NCBI GenBank assembly: GCA_020851015.1
Contig: JADZDN010000426.1
Location: 1-18,127 of the forward strand
DNA: 18,127 nucleotides
Source of the DNA: Alphaproteobacteria bacterium
Lineage (GTDB): Bacteria; Pseudomonadota; Alphaproteobacteria; JAEULC01
Direction: 5' to 3'
Both the position numbers and the translations under genes were made by a program. Below are positions 1 to 8,062 of the stretch, piece after piece; the first letter of the stretch is position 1, and the number at the start of each line of letters is the position of its first letter. The notes beneath the pieces were generated by a model. The model made no database searches, was not told the origin of the DNA, and worked only from the letters and a program-made list of their open reading frames with translations.

Positions 1-791
1 ACGGTCTGGCGCCCGATCCTGTTGGCGTCGGGCAGCATCTCCTTGATCTGCGCCACGCCGCGCTCGACCGATTTGCGGGTGCCGCCCGATTCCTGGATCG
101 TCATGACCTGGAAATGCGGCCCCGGCTTGATGCCGTACATGTCGAGCAGGTAGGAGAGCTGCGCGACCTCGCAGCCCAGCCCGACCATGATGACCGAGGC
201 GAAGTTCGGGTGGCTGGCATAGCCCCAGAAGGTGCGCTGCAGGTTCATGTAGCCCTCGCCCGACCCCGCCATGCCGCAGCCGGTGGAGTGCACGAAGGCC
301 GCCACCCCGTCGACGTTCGGGTAGTCGGCCAGCGTATCCGTGCGGTTGAAGGCGTCGGCGATGTAGCGCGCCACCGTCGCCGAGCAGTTCACCGAGGTCA
401 GGATGCCGACATAGTTGCGCGTTCCCACCCGGCCGTTCGGCCGCACGAACCCCTGGAATGTCGCCTGCGCGTCTCCGGTGAAGTACTGCGTCGGGCGCGC
501 GTCGCTGCCGGCGGCGTAGTCGCGCTCGAAATTCTTGAACGCGATGTTGTGGACGTGCACGTGGTCGCCCGGCTGGATCGCCTCCTTGGCGAAGCCGATG
601 ATCTGGTTGAATTTGCGCACCGGCTGGCCCGGGGCGATGGCGGCGGTCGCGATCTTGTGGCCGGCTGGGATCTTCGCGCGCGCCGTCGTCCGCTCGCCGG
701 GCAGCGCCGCGCCGGGCAGGAGATCGGCGCGCGCCACGACGACGTTGTCGCCGGGATTGAGGCGAATGGTCAGCGGCGTCGCGGTCGACAT
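1..791 (-). CDS. UxaA/GarD-family sugar-acid dehydratase (altronate/galactarate dehydratase type), N-terminal part
   Basis: This frame is open to the left edge, so only the first 263 residues are present; full-length family members are about 500 residues. It starts at ATG 791 with GGAG about 12 bases upstream. Residues 1-85 look like the small SAF domain (IRLNPGDNVVVA at 9-20; IQPGDHVHVHNI at 72-83). The catalytic domain then begins with GRVGTRNY (120-127), SVNCS (133-137), STGCGM (169-174) and GLGCE (204-208). These are hallmark motifs of the altronate/galactarate dehydratase family, whose cysteines bind the active-site iron. Family members remove water from a sugar acid to give a 2-keto-3-deoxy acid in the cytoplasm. 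The exact substrate cannot be read from the sequence. The SDR dehydrogenase at 1370 could act later in the same kind of pathway. The call is secure at family level. Confidence 0.93.
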   Translation of the reverse strand, partial: MSTATPLTIRLNPGDNVVVARADLLPGAALPGERTTARAKIPAGHKIATAAIAPGQPVRKFNQIIGFAKEAIQPGDHVHVHNIAFKNFERDYAAGSDARPTQYFTGDAQATFQGFVRPNGRVGTRNYVGILTSVNCSATVARYIADAFNRTDTLADYPNVDGVAAFVHSTGCGMAGSGEGYMNLQRTFWGYASHPNFASVIMVGLGCEVAQLSYLLDMYGIKPGPHFQVMTIQESGGTRKSVERGVAQIKEMLPDANRIGRQT

Positions 792-897
792 GGCGCGTCA
801 ATGCTCCGGCTGGACAGGGCAGGGATGGGGTCCCAATCTAGTCTCGGCGGCATCGCGGCGCAATCGGCGACCCATGCCTGACGACGGGGGAAATACC

Positions 898-2113
<1,216 letters not shown>

Positions 2114-2122
2114 CGCGGCTGC

Positions 2123-2137
2123 AACAAAGGATTTGTT
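2123..2137. promoter_or_regulatory. Perfect AT-rich dyad AACAAA-GGA-TTTGTT
   Basis: A perfect 6-bp inverted repeat with a 3-bp spacer stands ten bases after the SDR stop and about 100 bases before the phasin start. It is AT-rich in a GC-rich setting. It could be an operator for the phasin gene or a weak 3' structure of the SDR message. There is no run of T that would make it a convincing terminator. Confidence 0.35.
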
Positions 2138-2172
2138 AACCATCCGGCAATGTGATGCAGGTCATATAGCCG

Positions 2173-2203
2173 GCACCCGGCAACTGCGATATCGTCCGGG
2201 TGC
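2173..2203 (+). promoter_or_regulatory. Hairpin in the phasin leader (GCACCCGG / CCGGGTGC)
   Basis: Perfect 8-bp GC-rich arms are separated by 15 bases, ending 32 bases before the chosen phasin start at 2236. No T-run follows, so it reads better as a leader structure or operator than as an intrinsic terminator. Whether it is transcribed depends on a promoter that could not be placed. Confidence 0.35.
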
Positions 2204-2235
2204 TCGCAAGAGCGTCCGTCTGGGGGATGCGCACC

Positions 2236-2787
2236 ATGACCGACTTCACCGATTTCAACGCGTCGTTCGAGCGCCTGATGGCGCTGTTCCGCTACCGCGG
2301 CCTGGACAGCGGCTCGCTGGTGCCCAGCCAGGGGCAGACCGTGCAGCAGCTCATCGAGGCCGGCCAGCGCGTCGCGCGCGACCTGGAAGACCTGGTGCGG
2401 CGGCAGAGCGAGGTGATCGAGAGCTCGACCCGCCAGCTGATGGGAAGCGCCCAGGCGCTCGCCCGGCCGGACCAATTCAAGGAAGCCAGCGCGTCGAACC
2501 TCAAGACGCTCACCAGCGCCGCCGAGACGACGATGACGCATCTGGGCGAGCTCGCCGAATTGCTCGTCAAGTACAACGCCGAGATCATGCAGGTGATGAA
2601 CCGCTCCGTGCTCGGCGGCATGGGCGGGGCGATGGATGTCGGCGGGGAATCGCCGGCCCAGGCGGCGGCCGATACGGTCGTGGAAGCCGCCGGCACCGCG
2701 CCCGCGCCGCCGGCGAAGCCTGCCGCCAAGCGGGCCCGCAAGGCCGCCGCGCGACGCAAGCCGCGACGCAAGTCCGCGCGCAAGTAA
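2236..2787 (+). CDS. Phasin-family protein with a basic histone-H1-like tail
   Basis: ATG 2236 is chosen because GGGGGATG sits at 2222-2229; in-frame starts at 2227 and 2200 are possible. The 183-residue product has no signal peptide or membrane segment. Residues 5-125 are predicted helical and amphipathic, with the pattern of the phasin_2 family (QQLIEAGQRVARDLEDLVRRQSE; ETTMTHLGELAELLVKYNAEIM, split here by intervening residues). A Gly/Pro/Ala linker (about 126-160) leads to a tail of alternating Ala, Lys and Arg (161-183; KRARKAAARRKPRRKSARK). Phasins coat polyhydroxyalkanoate granules. Members with Lys/Ala-rich tails, such as pseudomonad PhaF and Ralstonia PhaM, also bind DNA and tie granules to the nucleoid. 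That role is inferred here from the architecture. No PHA synthase is in the window. Confidence 0.72.
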   Translation: MTDFTDFNASFERLMALFRYRGLDSGSLVPSQGQTVQQLIEAGQRVARDLEDLVRRQSEVIESSTRQLMGSAQALARPDQFKEASASNLKTLTSAAETTMTHLGELAELLVKYNAEIMQVMNRSVLGGMGGAMDVGGESPAQAAADTVVEAAGTAPAPPAKPAAKRARKAAARRKPRRKSARK

Positions 2788-2806
2788 CCGTCATCCATTC
2801 CGGCGC

Positions 2807-2812
2807 TTGACA
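2807..2812 (+). promoter_or_regulatory. Candidate -35 element (TTGACA) ahead of rfbC
   Basis: A perfect sigma-70 type TTGACA lies 50 bases upstream of the rfbC start, in the 75-base gap after the phasin gene. No good -10 box is seen at the usual spacing, so this is only a candidate promoter for rfbCD. Confidence 0.25.
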
Positions 2813-2862
2813 TCGCGGCCAGCGCGAAGGACGGTGCGCGCGCCGCCGAGCCTGGACGCGCG

Positions 2863-3432
2863 ATGAAGGTCGTCGAAACCGCCCTGCCCGAAGTGAAGAT
2901 CGTGGTGCCGCAACGCTTCGGCGATGCGCGCGGATACTTCAGCGAAACCTACCGGCGCGACCGCTACGCCGCGGCAGGCATCGACGCGGCGTTCGTGCAG
3001 GACAATCACGCGCACAACGCCGAGTCGGGCGTGGTGCGCGGGCTGCATTTCCAGTCGCCGCCGCACTGGCAGGCCAAGCTGGTGCGCGTCGCCGCCGGGC
3101 GCATCTTCGCCGTCGGCGTCGATTTGCGGCCCTCGAGCCCCCGCTTCGGCCGGCATGCCGCCGCGACGCTGACCGCCGCCGCCGGGGAGCAGTTCTACCT
3201 GCCGGTCGGCTTCGCCTTCGGGTACTGCACGCTCGATCCGGGCTGCGACGTGCTCTACAAGGTCAGCGACTACTACGCGCCGGCGCTCGACCGCGGCCTT
3301 GCCTGGGACGATCCCGATCTCGCCATCGCCTGGCCGGTCGCGCCGGAAGCCGCGATCCTGTCGGACAAGGACCGCCGCCATTCGCGCTTGAAAGATCTGC
3401 CGCGCGGCTGGCTGACGGGCGGCGCGGCGTGA
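2863..3432 (+). CDS. rfbC: dTDP-4-dehydrorhamnose 3,5-epimerase
   Basis: The 189-residue length is typical of RmlC/RfbC. The enzyme epimerises C3 and C5 of dTDP-4-keto-6-deoxyglucose, the third step to dTDP-L-rhamnose. Seen motifs are DARGYFSETY (21-30), VRGLHFQ (58-64) with the catalytic His62, VGVDLRPSSPRFG (84-96), the catalytic-position Tyr132 in LYKVSDYY, and LSDKD (166-170). One oddity is that the usual GFAHGF segment reads GFAFGY (116-121), so Phe119 replaces a His normally conserved near the substrate. The start is ATG 2863 with only a weak GGA upstream. The stop overlaps the rfbD start (GTGA), so the two are co-translated. The function call rests on the rest of the sequence and on the rfbD partner. 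Confidence 0.94.
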   Translation: MKVVETALPEVKIVVPQRFGDARGYFSETYRRDRYAAAGIDAAFVQDNHAHNAESGVVRGLHFQSPPHWQAKLVRVAAGRIFAVGVDLRPSSPRFGRHAAATLTAAAGEQFYLPVGFAFGYCTLDPGCDVLYKVSDYYAPALDRGLAWDDPDLAIAWPVAPEAAILSDKDRRHSRLKDLPRGWLTGGAA

Positions 3433-4322
3433 GCGCGCCCCGGCGCATCCTGGTCGCCGGCGCCGGCGGCCAGGTCGGGCGCGAGCTGACGGAATTGCCG
3501 GCGCCGCCGGCGATCGAGCTGGTCGGGCTCGATCGCGCGACGTTCGACATCGCGCAGGTCGACGGGGTGAACGCGGTGTTCGAGCAGGCGCGGCCGGACA
3601 TTGTCGTGAACCTGGCCGCCTATACAGCCGTCGACAAGGCCGAGGCGGAGCCGCTGGCCGCCTTCGCCGCCAACCGCGACGGCGCCGGCATCCTGGCCCA
3701 GGCCTGCCGGCGGCGCGGCATCGCGCTGGTCCACGTATCGACCGACTACGTGTTCGACGGCGCGCGCGGCGGCGCGTGGAAGGAGGACGACCCGATCGGC
3801 CCCGCCGGCGTCTACGCGCGCAGCAAGGCCGAGGGCGAGGAGTTGGTGCGCGACGCCCTGCCCGAGCACGTCATCCTGCGCACCTCCTGGGTGTTCGGCG
3901 CGCACGGCCGGAATTTCGTCCGCACCATGCTGGACCGCATCGGCCGCGTGCCGGAGCTGCGCGTGGTCGACGACCAGCGCGGGTGCCCCACCGCCGCCCA
4001 GGACCTGGCGCGCGCGCTGCTGGCGATCGCGGAGAAGATGCTGGACCGGCCGCGCGCCTGCGCGGGCACCTACCACTACTGCAACAGCGGGGTCACGACC
4101 TGGTTCCGATTCGCCCAGGCGGTGTTCGCGCGCGCCAAGGCGCACGGGCTCGACGTGCCGCGCGTGATCCCGATCCCCACCAGCGGCTATCCGACCCCCG
4201 CGCCGCGCCCGGCGAATTCGGAGCTGGACTGCGCCAAGGTCATGGCCATGTTCGGCGTGGCGCGGCCATCGTGGCGCGACCGGCTGGCGCCGGTGGTCGA
4301 CGCCATCCTCGCCCAGCGCTGA
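3429..4322 (+). CDS. rfbD: dTDP-4-dehydrorhamnose reductase
   Basis: The GTG start at 3429 overlaps the rfbC stop. The 297-residue product is of normal length for RmlD/RfbD, the NAD(P)H-dependent reductase that makes dTDP-L-rhamnose in the cytoplasm. It shows the Rossmann motif GAGGQVG (11-17), NLAAYTAVDKAEAEP (61-75), STDYVFDG (104-111, with Thr105) and the SDR catalytic pair Tyr129/Lys133 in YARSK. The segment TSWVFGAHGRNFV and the Pro-rich closing segment (TSGYPTPAPRPANSEL, SWRDRL) are also standard. rfbA and rfbB, needed for the first two steps, are not in this window and must lie elsewhere. The gene ends one base before a convergent glycosyltransferase gene. Confidence 0.96.
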   Translation: MSAPRRILVAGAGGQVGRELTELPAPPAIELVGLDRATFDIAQVDGVNAVFEQARPDIVVNLAAYTAVDKAEAEPLAAFAANRDGAGILAQACRRRGIALVHVSTDYVFDGARGGAWKEDDPIGPAGVYARSKAEGEELVRDALPEHVILRTSWVFGAHGRNFVRTMLDRIGRVPELRVVDDQRGCPTAAQDLARALLAIAEKMLDRPRACAGTYHYCNSGVTTWFRFAQAVFARAKAHGLDVPRVIPIPTSGYPTPAPRPANSELDCAKVMAMFGVARPSWRDRLAPVVDAILAQR

Positions 4323-4323
4323 A

Positions 4324-5145
4324 TCAAGCGTCCAGCCGGTCGTCCGCCAGCACGGCCGTCGCGTCGACCAGCGCCAGCGCCTGCTCGATTCGCCGCATGC
4401 CGCGCCCGCGGAAGCGCCCGGTTCCACCGAACTCCGCGTTCAGCACCATGGTGGCGTTGTTGACGTGCAGCACGTGGCGTCCCAGCGCTTCGGCATCGAG
4501 GAACACCATCCGGTAGCCGGCTTCTTCCAGCCGGCGATGCACCGCCTTGCCGGCCGGCAGCTCGCCTTCCGCGAAGCTCAGCCCGTGCCGGCGCAGCGCC
4601 TCGGTGCGGTACATCGCGCAGTGGCTGCGCAGATAGAGGTAGTTCTCGCCGTGCCCCTCGATCTTGCCGTGGCCCCTGCCCAGCAGCGGCAGCAGCGCGA
4701 GCTGCACCTGCCGCTCCGCCGCCTTCAGCGCGCGGCGCCACCAGGGCCGGCCGCCGACCTCGAGCTTCCAGCTTCCCGCCCCCGCCACCGCGGCATCGGC
4801 CTCGAGCGGCGCCAGCATCAGGTCGAGCCAGGCGGCGTCGCGCACCAGCGTGTCGGTGTGGATCGACAGCACATAGGGCGTCGCGACGCGCGTCATCGCC
4901 AGGTCCAGCGCCCGGGCATGGGCCACCCAGGGCTTCTCGCCCGCCACGCGCGGCCGCTCGATCAGCGTGATCCAGCGCAGCGCGCGCAGGTAGTCGGTCG
5001 AGGCGTCGCGCGAGTCGTTGTCGATCACGACCACGGCGATCCGGCCCGCGGGCGTGTGCTTGCGCAACAGCCGCAGGCATAGCCGCGTCAGCTCGGGCGT
5101 GCGGTAGTTCGGGACGAGGACCGTGACCCGCGGGGCCGCCGTCAT
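4324..5145 (-). CDS. Family 2 glycosyltransferase
   Basis: This 273-residue soluble protein has a GT-A fold signature: VTVLVPNYRTPELT (7-20), VVVIDNDSRDAST (38-50), HARALDLAM (76-84), then SIHTDT (94-99), which stands where the metal-binding DxD is expected. The order resembles rhamnosyltransferase-like GT2 enzymes. The donor could be the dTDP-rhamnose made by rfbCD next door, but this is inference. The ATG at 5145 overlaps the stop of the upstream permease gene (ATGA). With no Shine-Dalgarno sequence in front, translation is probably coupled to the permease. A longer frame upstream to 5571 runs antisense-like through the permease and is rejected. It converges with rfbD one base away. Confidence 0.88.
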   Translation of the reverse strand: MTAAPRVTVLVPNYRTPELTRLCLRLLRKHTPAGRIAVVVIDNDSRDASTDYLRALRWITLIERPRVAGEKPWVAHARALDLAMTRVATPYVLSIHTDTLVRDAAWLDLMLAPLEADAAVAGAGSWKLEVGGRPWWRRALKAAERQVQLALLPLLGRGHGKIEGHGENYLYLRSHCAMYRTEALRRHGLSFAEGELPAGKAVHRRLEEAGYRMVFLDAEALGRHVLHVNNATMVLNAEFGGTGRFRGRGMRRIEQALALVDATAVLADDRLDA

Positions 5146-6167
5146 CGCGCGCGCCGAAGGAACAGCGCAAAGCCGAGCGCCACGCCGACCGCGCCGGTCG
5201 CCGCCAGCATCGCCGAGGATCTTGCGACCGCGCGCCATCCCTGGCCGCTTCCCAGCGCGGTATCCAGCGCCTGCATCGCCCAGCGCACCGGGCTTGCCTG
5301 GCCGATCGCCTGCATCCATTCCGGCAGCATGGCCTGGGGCAGGATCGCCCCGCCGAACAGCGCCAGCACCAGCATCGCGCCCCAGGCGGACGCCGCGACC
5401 TGCATCTCGCCGCGGCCAAGCTGGCTCGTCAGCAGCATCAGCCCGGCGAAGCAGGTTGCAGCGGCCGCGACCGCCATCGCCGGCGCCAGCAGGTCGCCCG
5501 GCCGCATCGCCCCCAGGGCCGCTCCGAGCAGCGCCAGCAGCAGCAACTCGCCGAAGCACGCGATCCAGCACGCCAGCGCCTTGCCGAGCAGCACGTCCAG
5601 CCGCGTTATCGGCGCGGCGCCGAGGCGCAGGAACATCCCCGCCTCGACCTCGCGCGCCAGCGACAGGGCGAAGCTGGCGGCGGCGCCGATCAGCGCCCAG
5701 GCCATGCCGGCCGCGACCGAGCGTTCGAACGGCGTCCGCGGCCGGTCAACGCCGCCCGCGATCGCCGCGACCGGCGGCCTGGCCGCCGCCATTCCCGCGA
5801 CCAGCGCCCGCAGCAGCTCGACCTCGCCGTTGCGCGCCAGATCGCCGCGCAGCTCGACCGCCTCGCCCGGCCGCAGCACCACCAGCGCCGCGGCGCGCCC
5901 CGCGCGCACGGCGGCCTCGCCCGCCGGCTCGCTTTCCGCGCGGACCGCGCGGACGCCCGGCAGTTCGTCCAGCATCCTGGCGCGGCCGGCGTCGCCAAGG
6001 TCCAGCACCTGCACGGGAATGAGCGCGGTCGCGGGCGCGCCGCCGAACATGGCGCCGACGCCCACCGCCACCAGCACCGGGAACACGACGGTCCAGAACA
6101 GCGCCGGGCGGTCGCGCCACAGCAGCGCGAAATCCTTCCCGGCCAGGATGGCGACCGCGCGAATCAA
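5142..6167 (-). CDS. ABC-2 type transporter permease
   Basis: The product is a 341-residue membrane protein. It begins at a TTG (6167) that overlaps the stop of the ATPase gene (TTGA); no ATG or GTG lies near the expected N-terminus, and the frame further upstream reads through the ATPase gene. One membrane helix (about 22-43) is followed by a soluble domain of about 100 residues, then five further hydrophobic helices (around MAWALIGAAASFALSL, ACFGELLLLALLGAALGA, AMAVAAAATCFAGLMLL, ASAWGAMLVLALFGGAI and MLAATGAVGVALGFALFL). This is the layout of ABC-2 permeases of the ABC2_membrane_3 kind. With the ATPase it should form an exporter of unknown cargo. Coupling to a glycosyltransferase and nearness to rfbCD suggest a glycolipid or glycan-linked cargo, but multidrug-type systems look alike. 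Confidence 0.88.
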   Translation of the reverse strand: MIRAVAILAGKDFALLWRDRPALFWTVVFPVLVAVGVGAMFGGAPATALIPVQVLDLGDAGRARMLDELPGVRAVRAESEPAGEAAVRAGRAAALVVLRPGEAVELRGDLARNGEVELLRALVAGMAAARPPVAAIAGGVDRPRTPFERSVAAGMAWALIGAAASFALSLAREVEAGMFLRLGAAPITRLDVLLGKALACWIACFGELLLLALLGAALGAMRPGDLLAPAMAVAAAATCFAGLMLLTSQLGRGEMQVAASAWGAMLVLALFGGAILPQAMLPEWMQAIGQASPVRWAMQALDTALGSGQGWRAVARSSAMLAATGAVGVALGFALFLRRAR

Positions 6168-7057
6168 CCGCCCTGCTCTCGGCCGGTCAGCGACTGGAAG
6201 ACCGAATGCAGCCCCGGCGCATCCACCCGCACGGACGCGAAGGCCATGCCCTCGGCCGAGAGCTGCGACAGGTAGGCGAGCGGGTCTTCGGAGAAGAACC
6301 GCCAAGTCGTGCCGTCGACGTCGCCGGGCATGTCCGCCGGCATGTCGATCGGCGGGCTGGCGAATTCGACCGTCACCTGCGCCGGCCCGCCATAGCCGGC
6401 GACCAGGTCCTCGACCGTATCGAGCGCGATGATCCTGCCCTCGGCCAGAAGCGCCACGCGGTCGCACAGGGCCTCGGCGTCGCCGAATTCGTGCGAGGCA
6501 TAGATGATGGTGCGGCCATGCGCCTTCAAGTGACGGAAGCTCTCCAGCAGCAAGGCGCGCGACTGCGGGTCGACGCCCGCCATCGGCTCGTCGAGCAGCA
6601 GCACCGGCGGATTGTGCACCAGCGCGCAGGCAAGGTTGAGCCGCCGCGCCATGCCGCCCGAGAAGCTGCGCACCAGCTCGCCGCGGCGCTCCCCCAGCCC
6701 GACGAAGTCCAGCGCCCAGGAAGCGTGCTGGTCCAGCTTCGCGCCGGAGATGCCGTAGAGCCGGCCGAAGAAGCGCGCGTTCTGCTCGGCGGTCAGGTCC
6801 TCGTAGAGCGTCAGCGCCTGGGTCGCGATGCCGATATGGCGCCGCGTCGCCCGGCGCGTCGGGTCGGGCGCGTCGTCGACCGTGATCTCGCCGGAATCGG
6901 GCGCGAGAAGACCGGCCAGCAAATGGAGCGCCGTGGTCTTGCCCGCGCCGACCGGACCCAGCAGGCCGAAGGACTCGCCCGCATCGACATCGAACGACAG
7001 GTTGTCGAGCGCGACCTGCGCCCCGAAGCTCTTGTTCAGGGATCGGACCTGGATCAT
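6164..7057 (-). CDS. ABC transporter ATP-binding protein, ABC-2 exporter type
   Basis: The 297-residue ATPase has Walker A GPVGAGKTT (35-43, with Val where Asn is usual), a Q-loop in GIATQALTLYEDLT, the signature SFSGGMARR, Walker B LLLDEP with MAGVDPQSR as D-loop, and the switch His in YASHEF. After about residue 230 comes a roughly 65-residue C-terminal extension (VTVEFASPP... to the end) as in DrrA/NodI-type exporter ATPases. It is the first of three coupled genes (ATPase, permease, GT2). The ICMT-like gene upstream ends 25 bases before it, so the four probably share a transcript. Start at ATG 7057; the ribosome site is weak. Confidence 0.93.
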   Translation of the reverse strand: MIQVRSLNKSFGAQVALDNLSFDVDAGESFGLLGPVGAGKTTALHLLAGLLAPDSGEITVDDAPDPTRRATRRHIGIATQALTLYEDLTAEQNARFFGRLYGISGAKLDQHASWALDFVGLGERRGELVRSFSGGMARRLNLACALVHNPPVLLLDEPMAGVDPQSRALLLESFRHLKAHGRTIIYASHEFGDAEALCDRVALLAEGRIIALDTVEDLVAGYGGPAQVTVEFASPPIDMPADMPGDVDGTTWRFFSEDPLAYLSQLSAEGMAFASVRVDAPGLHSVFQSLTGREQGG

Positions 7058-7082
7058 CGGCTGCGCCCGCCGTGCGATCCGT

Positions 7083-7652
7083 TCAAGCCCGTGGGCGCCT
7101 TGACCACAGGCACGGCAAGAAGCGGCCGGTGGCCGCAGCGTAGAGCCGATAGGCCTCGGCGAGCGGCGAGGCGGCGAACTTCGCCTCCTCGGCGATCGCT
7201 GCGCGGCGATAGATCCAGCCCATGACGGCGACCGTCACCGCGAGAATCCAGCGACCGCTCGCCACCATGCCCGCGATCCAGCAGAGCATATAGGAGAGGT
7301 AGAAGGGATGGCGGATGACCGCATAGGGTCCGGCGGTAATCAGGTGATGCGGCCGGTCGGTCGAGAAGGCCAGCGACAGCGGCTGCGCGCGGTTGACCGC
7401 GACGCACCACCAGAACAGCAGCAGCGAGACGGCGTAAAGCGCCATCGCCGCGGCGAAGCGTGCGCCGCTGCCGCGATAGAAAAACGCCAGGGCAAGGTAG
7501 TGCGCCAGCACCGAGGCCGCCGTCGCCCAGGTGATCAGCCGATGGCCGCGCGCGTCCTTGCTCGGCGTGCGGAAGAACCGGGCCAGGCCCCAGCCGTAGC
7601 TGGTGAAACAGGCCGATGCGGCCAGCAGCGCCGCAAGCTGCGCCACCGTCAT
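7083..7652 (-). CDS. Isoprenylcysteine carboxyl methyltransferase (ICMT)-like membrane protein
   Basis: Start ATG 7652 has GGGAGAG about eight bases upstream. The 189-residue protein has four or more hydrophobic helices and no signal peptide. The family hallmark is present: TAGPYAVIRHPFYLSYM, followed by a helix and an acidic segment (RRAAIAEEAKF). This is the S-adenosylmethionine-binding region of the ICMT/PEMT/NnrU-like membrane methyltransferase superfamily. Bacterial members are mostly uncharacterised. Some methylate phospholipid head groups or other small hydrophobic substrates. It heads the minus-strand run with the ABC exporter and GT2, which suggests, without proof, modification of a lipid-linked cargo. 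Family call good, substrate unknown. Confidence 0.82.
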   Translation of the reverse strand: MTVAQLAALLAASACFTSYGWGLARFFRTPSKDARGHRLITWATAASVLAHYLALAFFYRGSGARFAAAMALYAVSLLLFWWCVAVNRAQPLSLAFSTDRPHHLITAGPYAVIRHPFYLSYMLCWIAGMVASGRWILAVTVAVMGWIYRRAAIAEEAKFAASPLAEAYRLYAAATGRFLPCLWSRRPRA

Positions 7653-7702
7653 GCCGACGCTCTCCCGACACGGACCCCGGGCCCCCTGACGCTCGCCCCA
7701 GA

Positions 7703-7762
7703 CGTTTGCCGATTGGCGAAACGGCGGCAATGTGACACGGCGGTTGCCGCGCGGGCAACCGC
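7703..7762. promoter_or_regulatory. Divergent gap with two inverted repeats
   Basis: In the 186-base gap between the ICMT-like gene (start 7652, minus) and the DUF1737 gene (start 7839, plus) lie two dyads. The first (7703-7723) pairs CGTTTGCC with GGCgAAACG around GATT, with a one-base bulge. The second (7740-7762) is a perfect 9-bp stem, GCGGTTGCC / GGCAACCGC, around GCGCG. Neither is followed by a T-run and no gene ends here, so they are more likely operators or a leader structure than terminators. Confidence 0.4.
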
Positions 7763-7838
7763 TGGCGCGGATGACCTGTCCGAAAGGCGCGGCGATGATA
7801 GGATGAGGGCAGGCATCGATCGCGGGGACCGCACGGCC

Positions 7839-8045
7839 ATGATCCTCTACCGCTACCTGACCGGCCCGGACGACGCGGCGTTCTGCCACCGCGTGACGGC
7901 GGCCTTGAATCGCGGCTGGCTGCTCTATGGCCCGCCGACGCTCGCCTATGACGCCGAGCGCAAGCGCGTGATCTGCGGCCAGGCGATCACCAAGGACGTC
8001 GCGGGCGAGAACTACACGGCAGAAACGGACCTGGCGAAATACTGA
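7839..8045 (+). CDS. DUF1737 domain-containing small protein
   Basis: This is a 68-residue cytoplasmic protein from ATG 7839, with GGGGA about eleven bases upstream. It opens with LYRYLTGPDD and continues with FCHRVTAALNRGWLLYGPPTL and VICGQAITKDV (split by intervening residues), which match the DUF1737 family over nearly the whole length. DUF1737 proteins are small, often adjacent to unrelated genes, and have no assigned function. Its neighbours (a convergent histidine kinase 17 bases downstream, a divergent methyltransferase-like gene upstream) give no clear functional clue. Confidence 0.85.
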   Translation: MILYRYLTGPDDAAFCHRVTAALNRGWLLYGPPTLAYDAERKRVICGQAITKDVAGENYTAETDLAKY

Positions 8046-8062
8046 GCCGATAGCGCAAGCCG

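Noticed and set aside
114..881. A 255-residue plus-strand open frame at the left end
   Set aside because: It is antisense to the UxaA/GarD-type dehydratase, whose conserved motifs are all on the minus strand.
3273..4427. A 384-residue open frame on the minus strand over rfbC/rfbD
   Set aside because: It is antisense to rfbD, which is clearly real, and its product is of low-complexity composition.
5146..5571. Upstream extension of the GT2 frame to 415 residues
   Set aside because: The extra part overlaps the permease in another frame and has no GT motif. The ATG at 5145 gives the standard N-terminus and an ATGA overlap.
6168..6467. Upstream extension of the permease frame to 441 residues
   Set aside because: The extension lies inside the ATPase gene in another frame and is Arg/Gly-rich. 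The TTG at 6167 gives a sensible membrane protein N-terminus.
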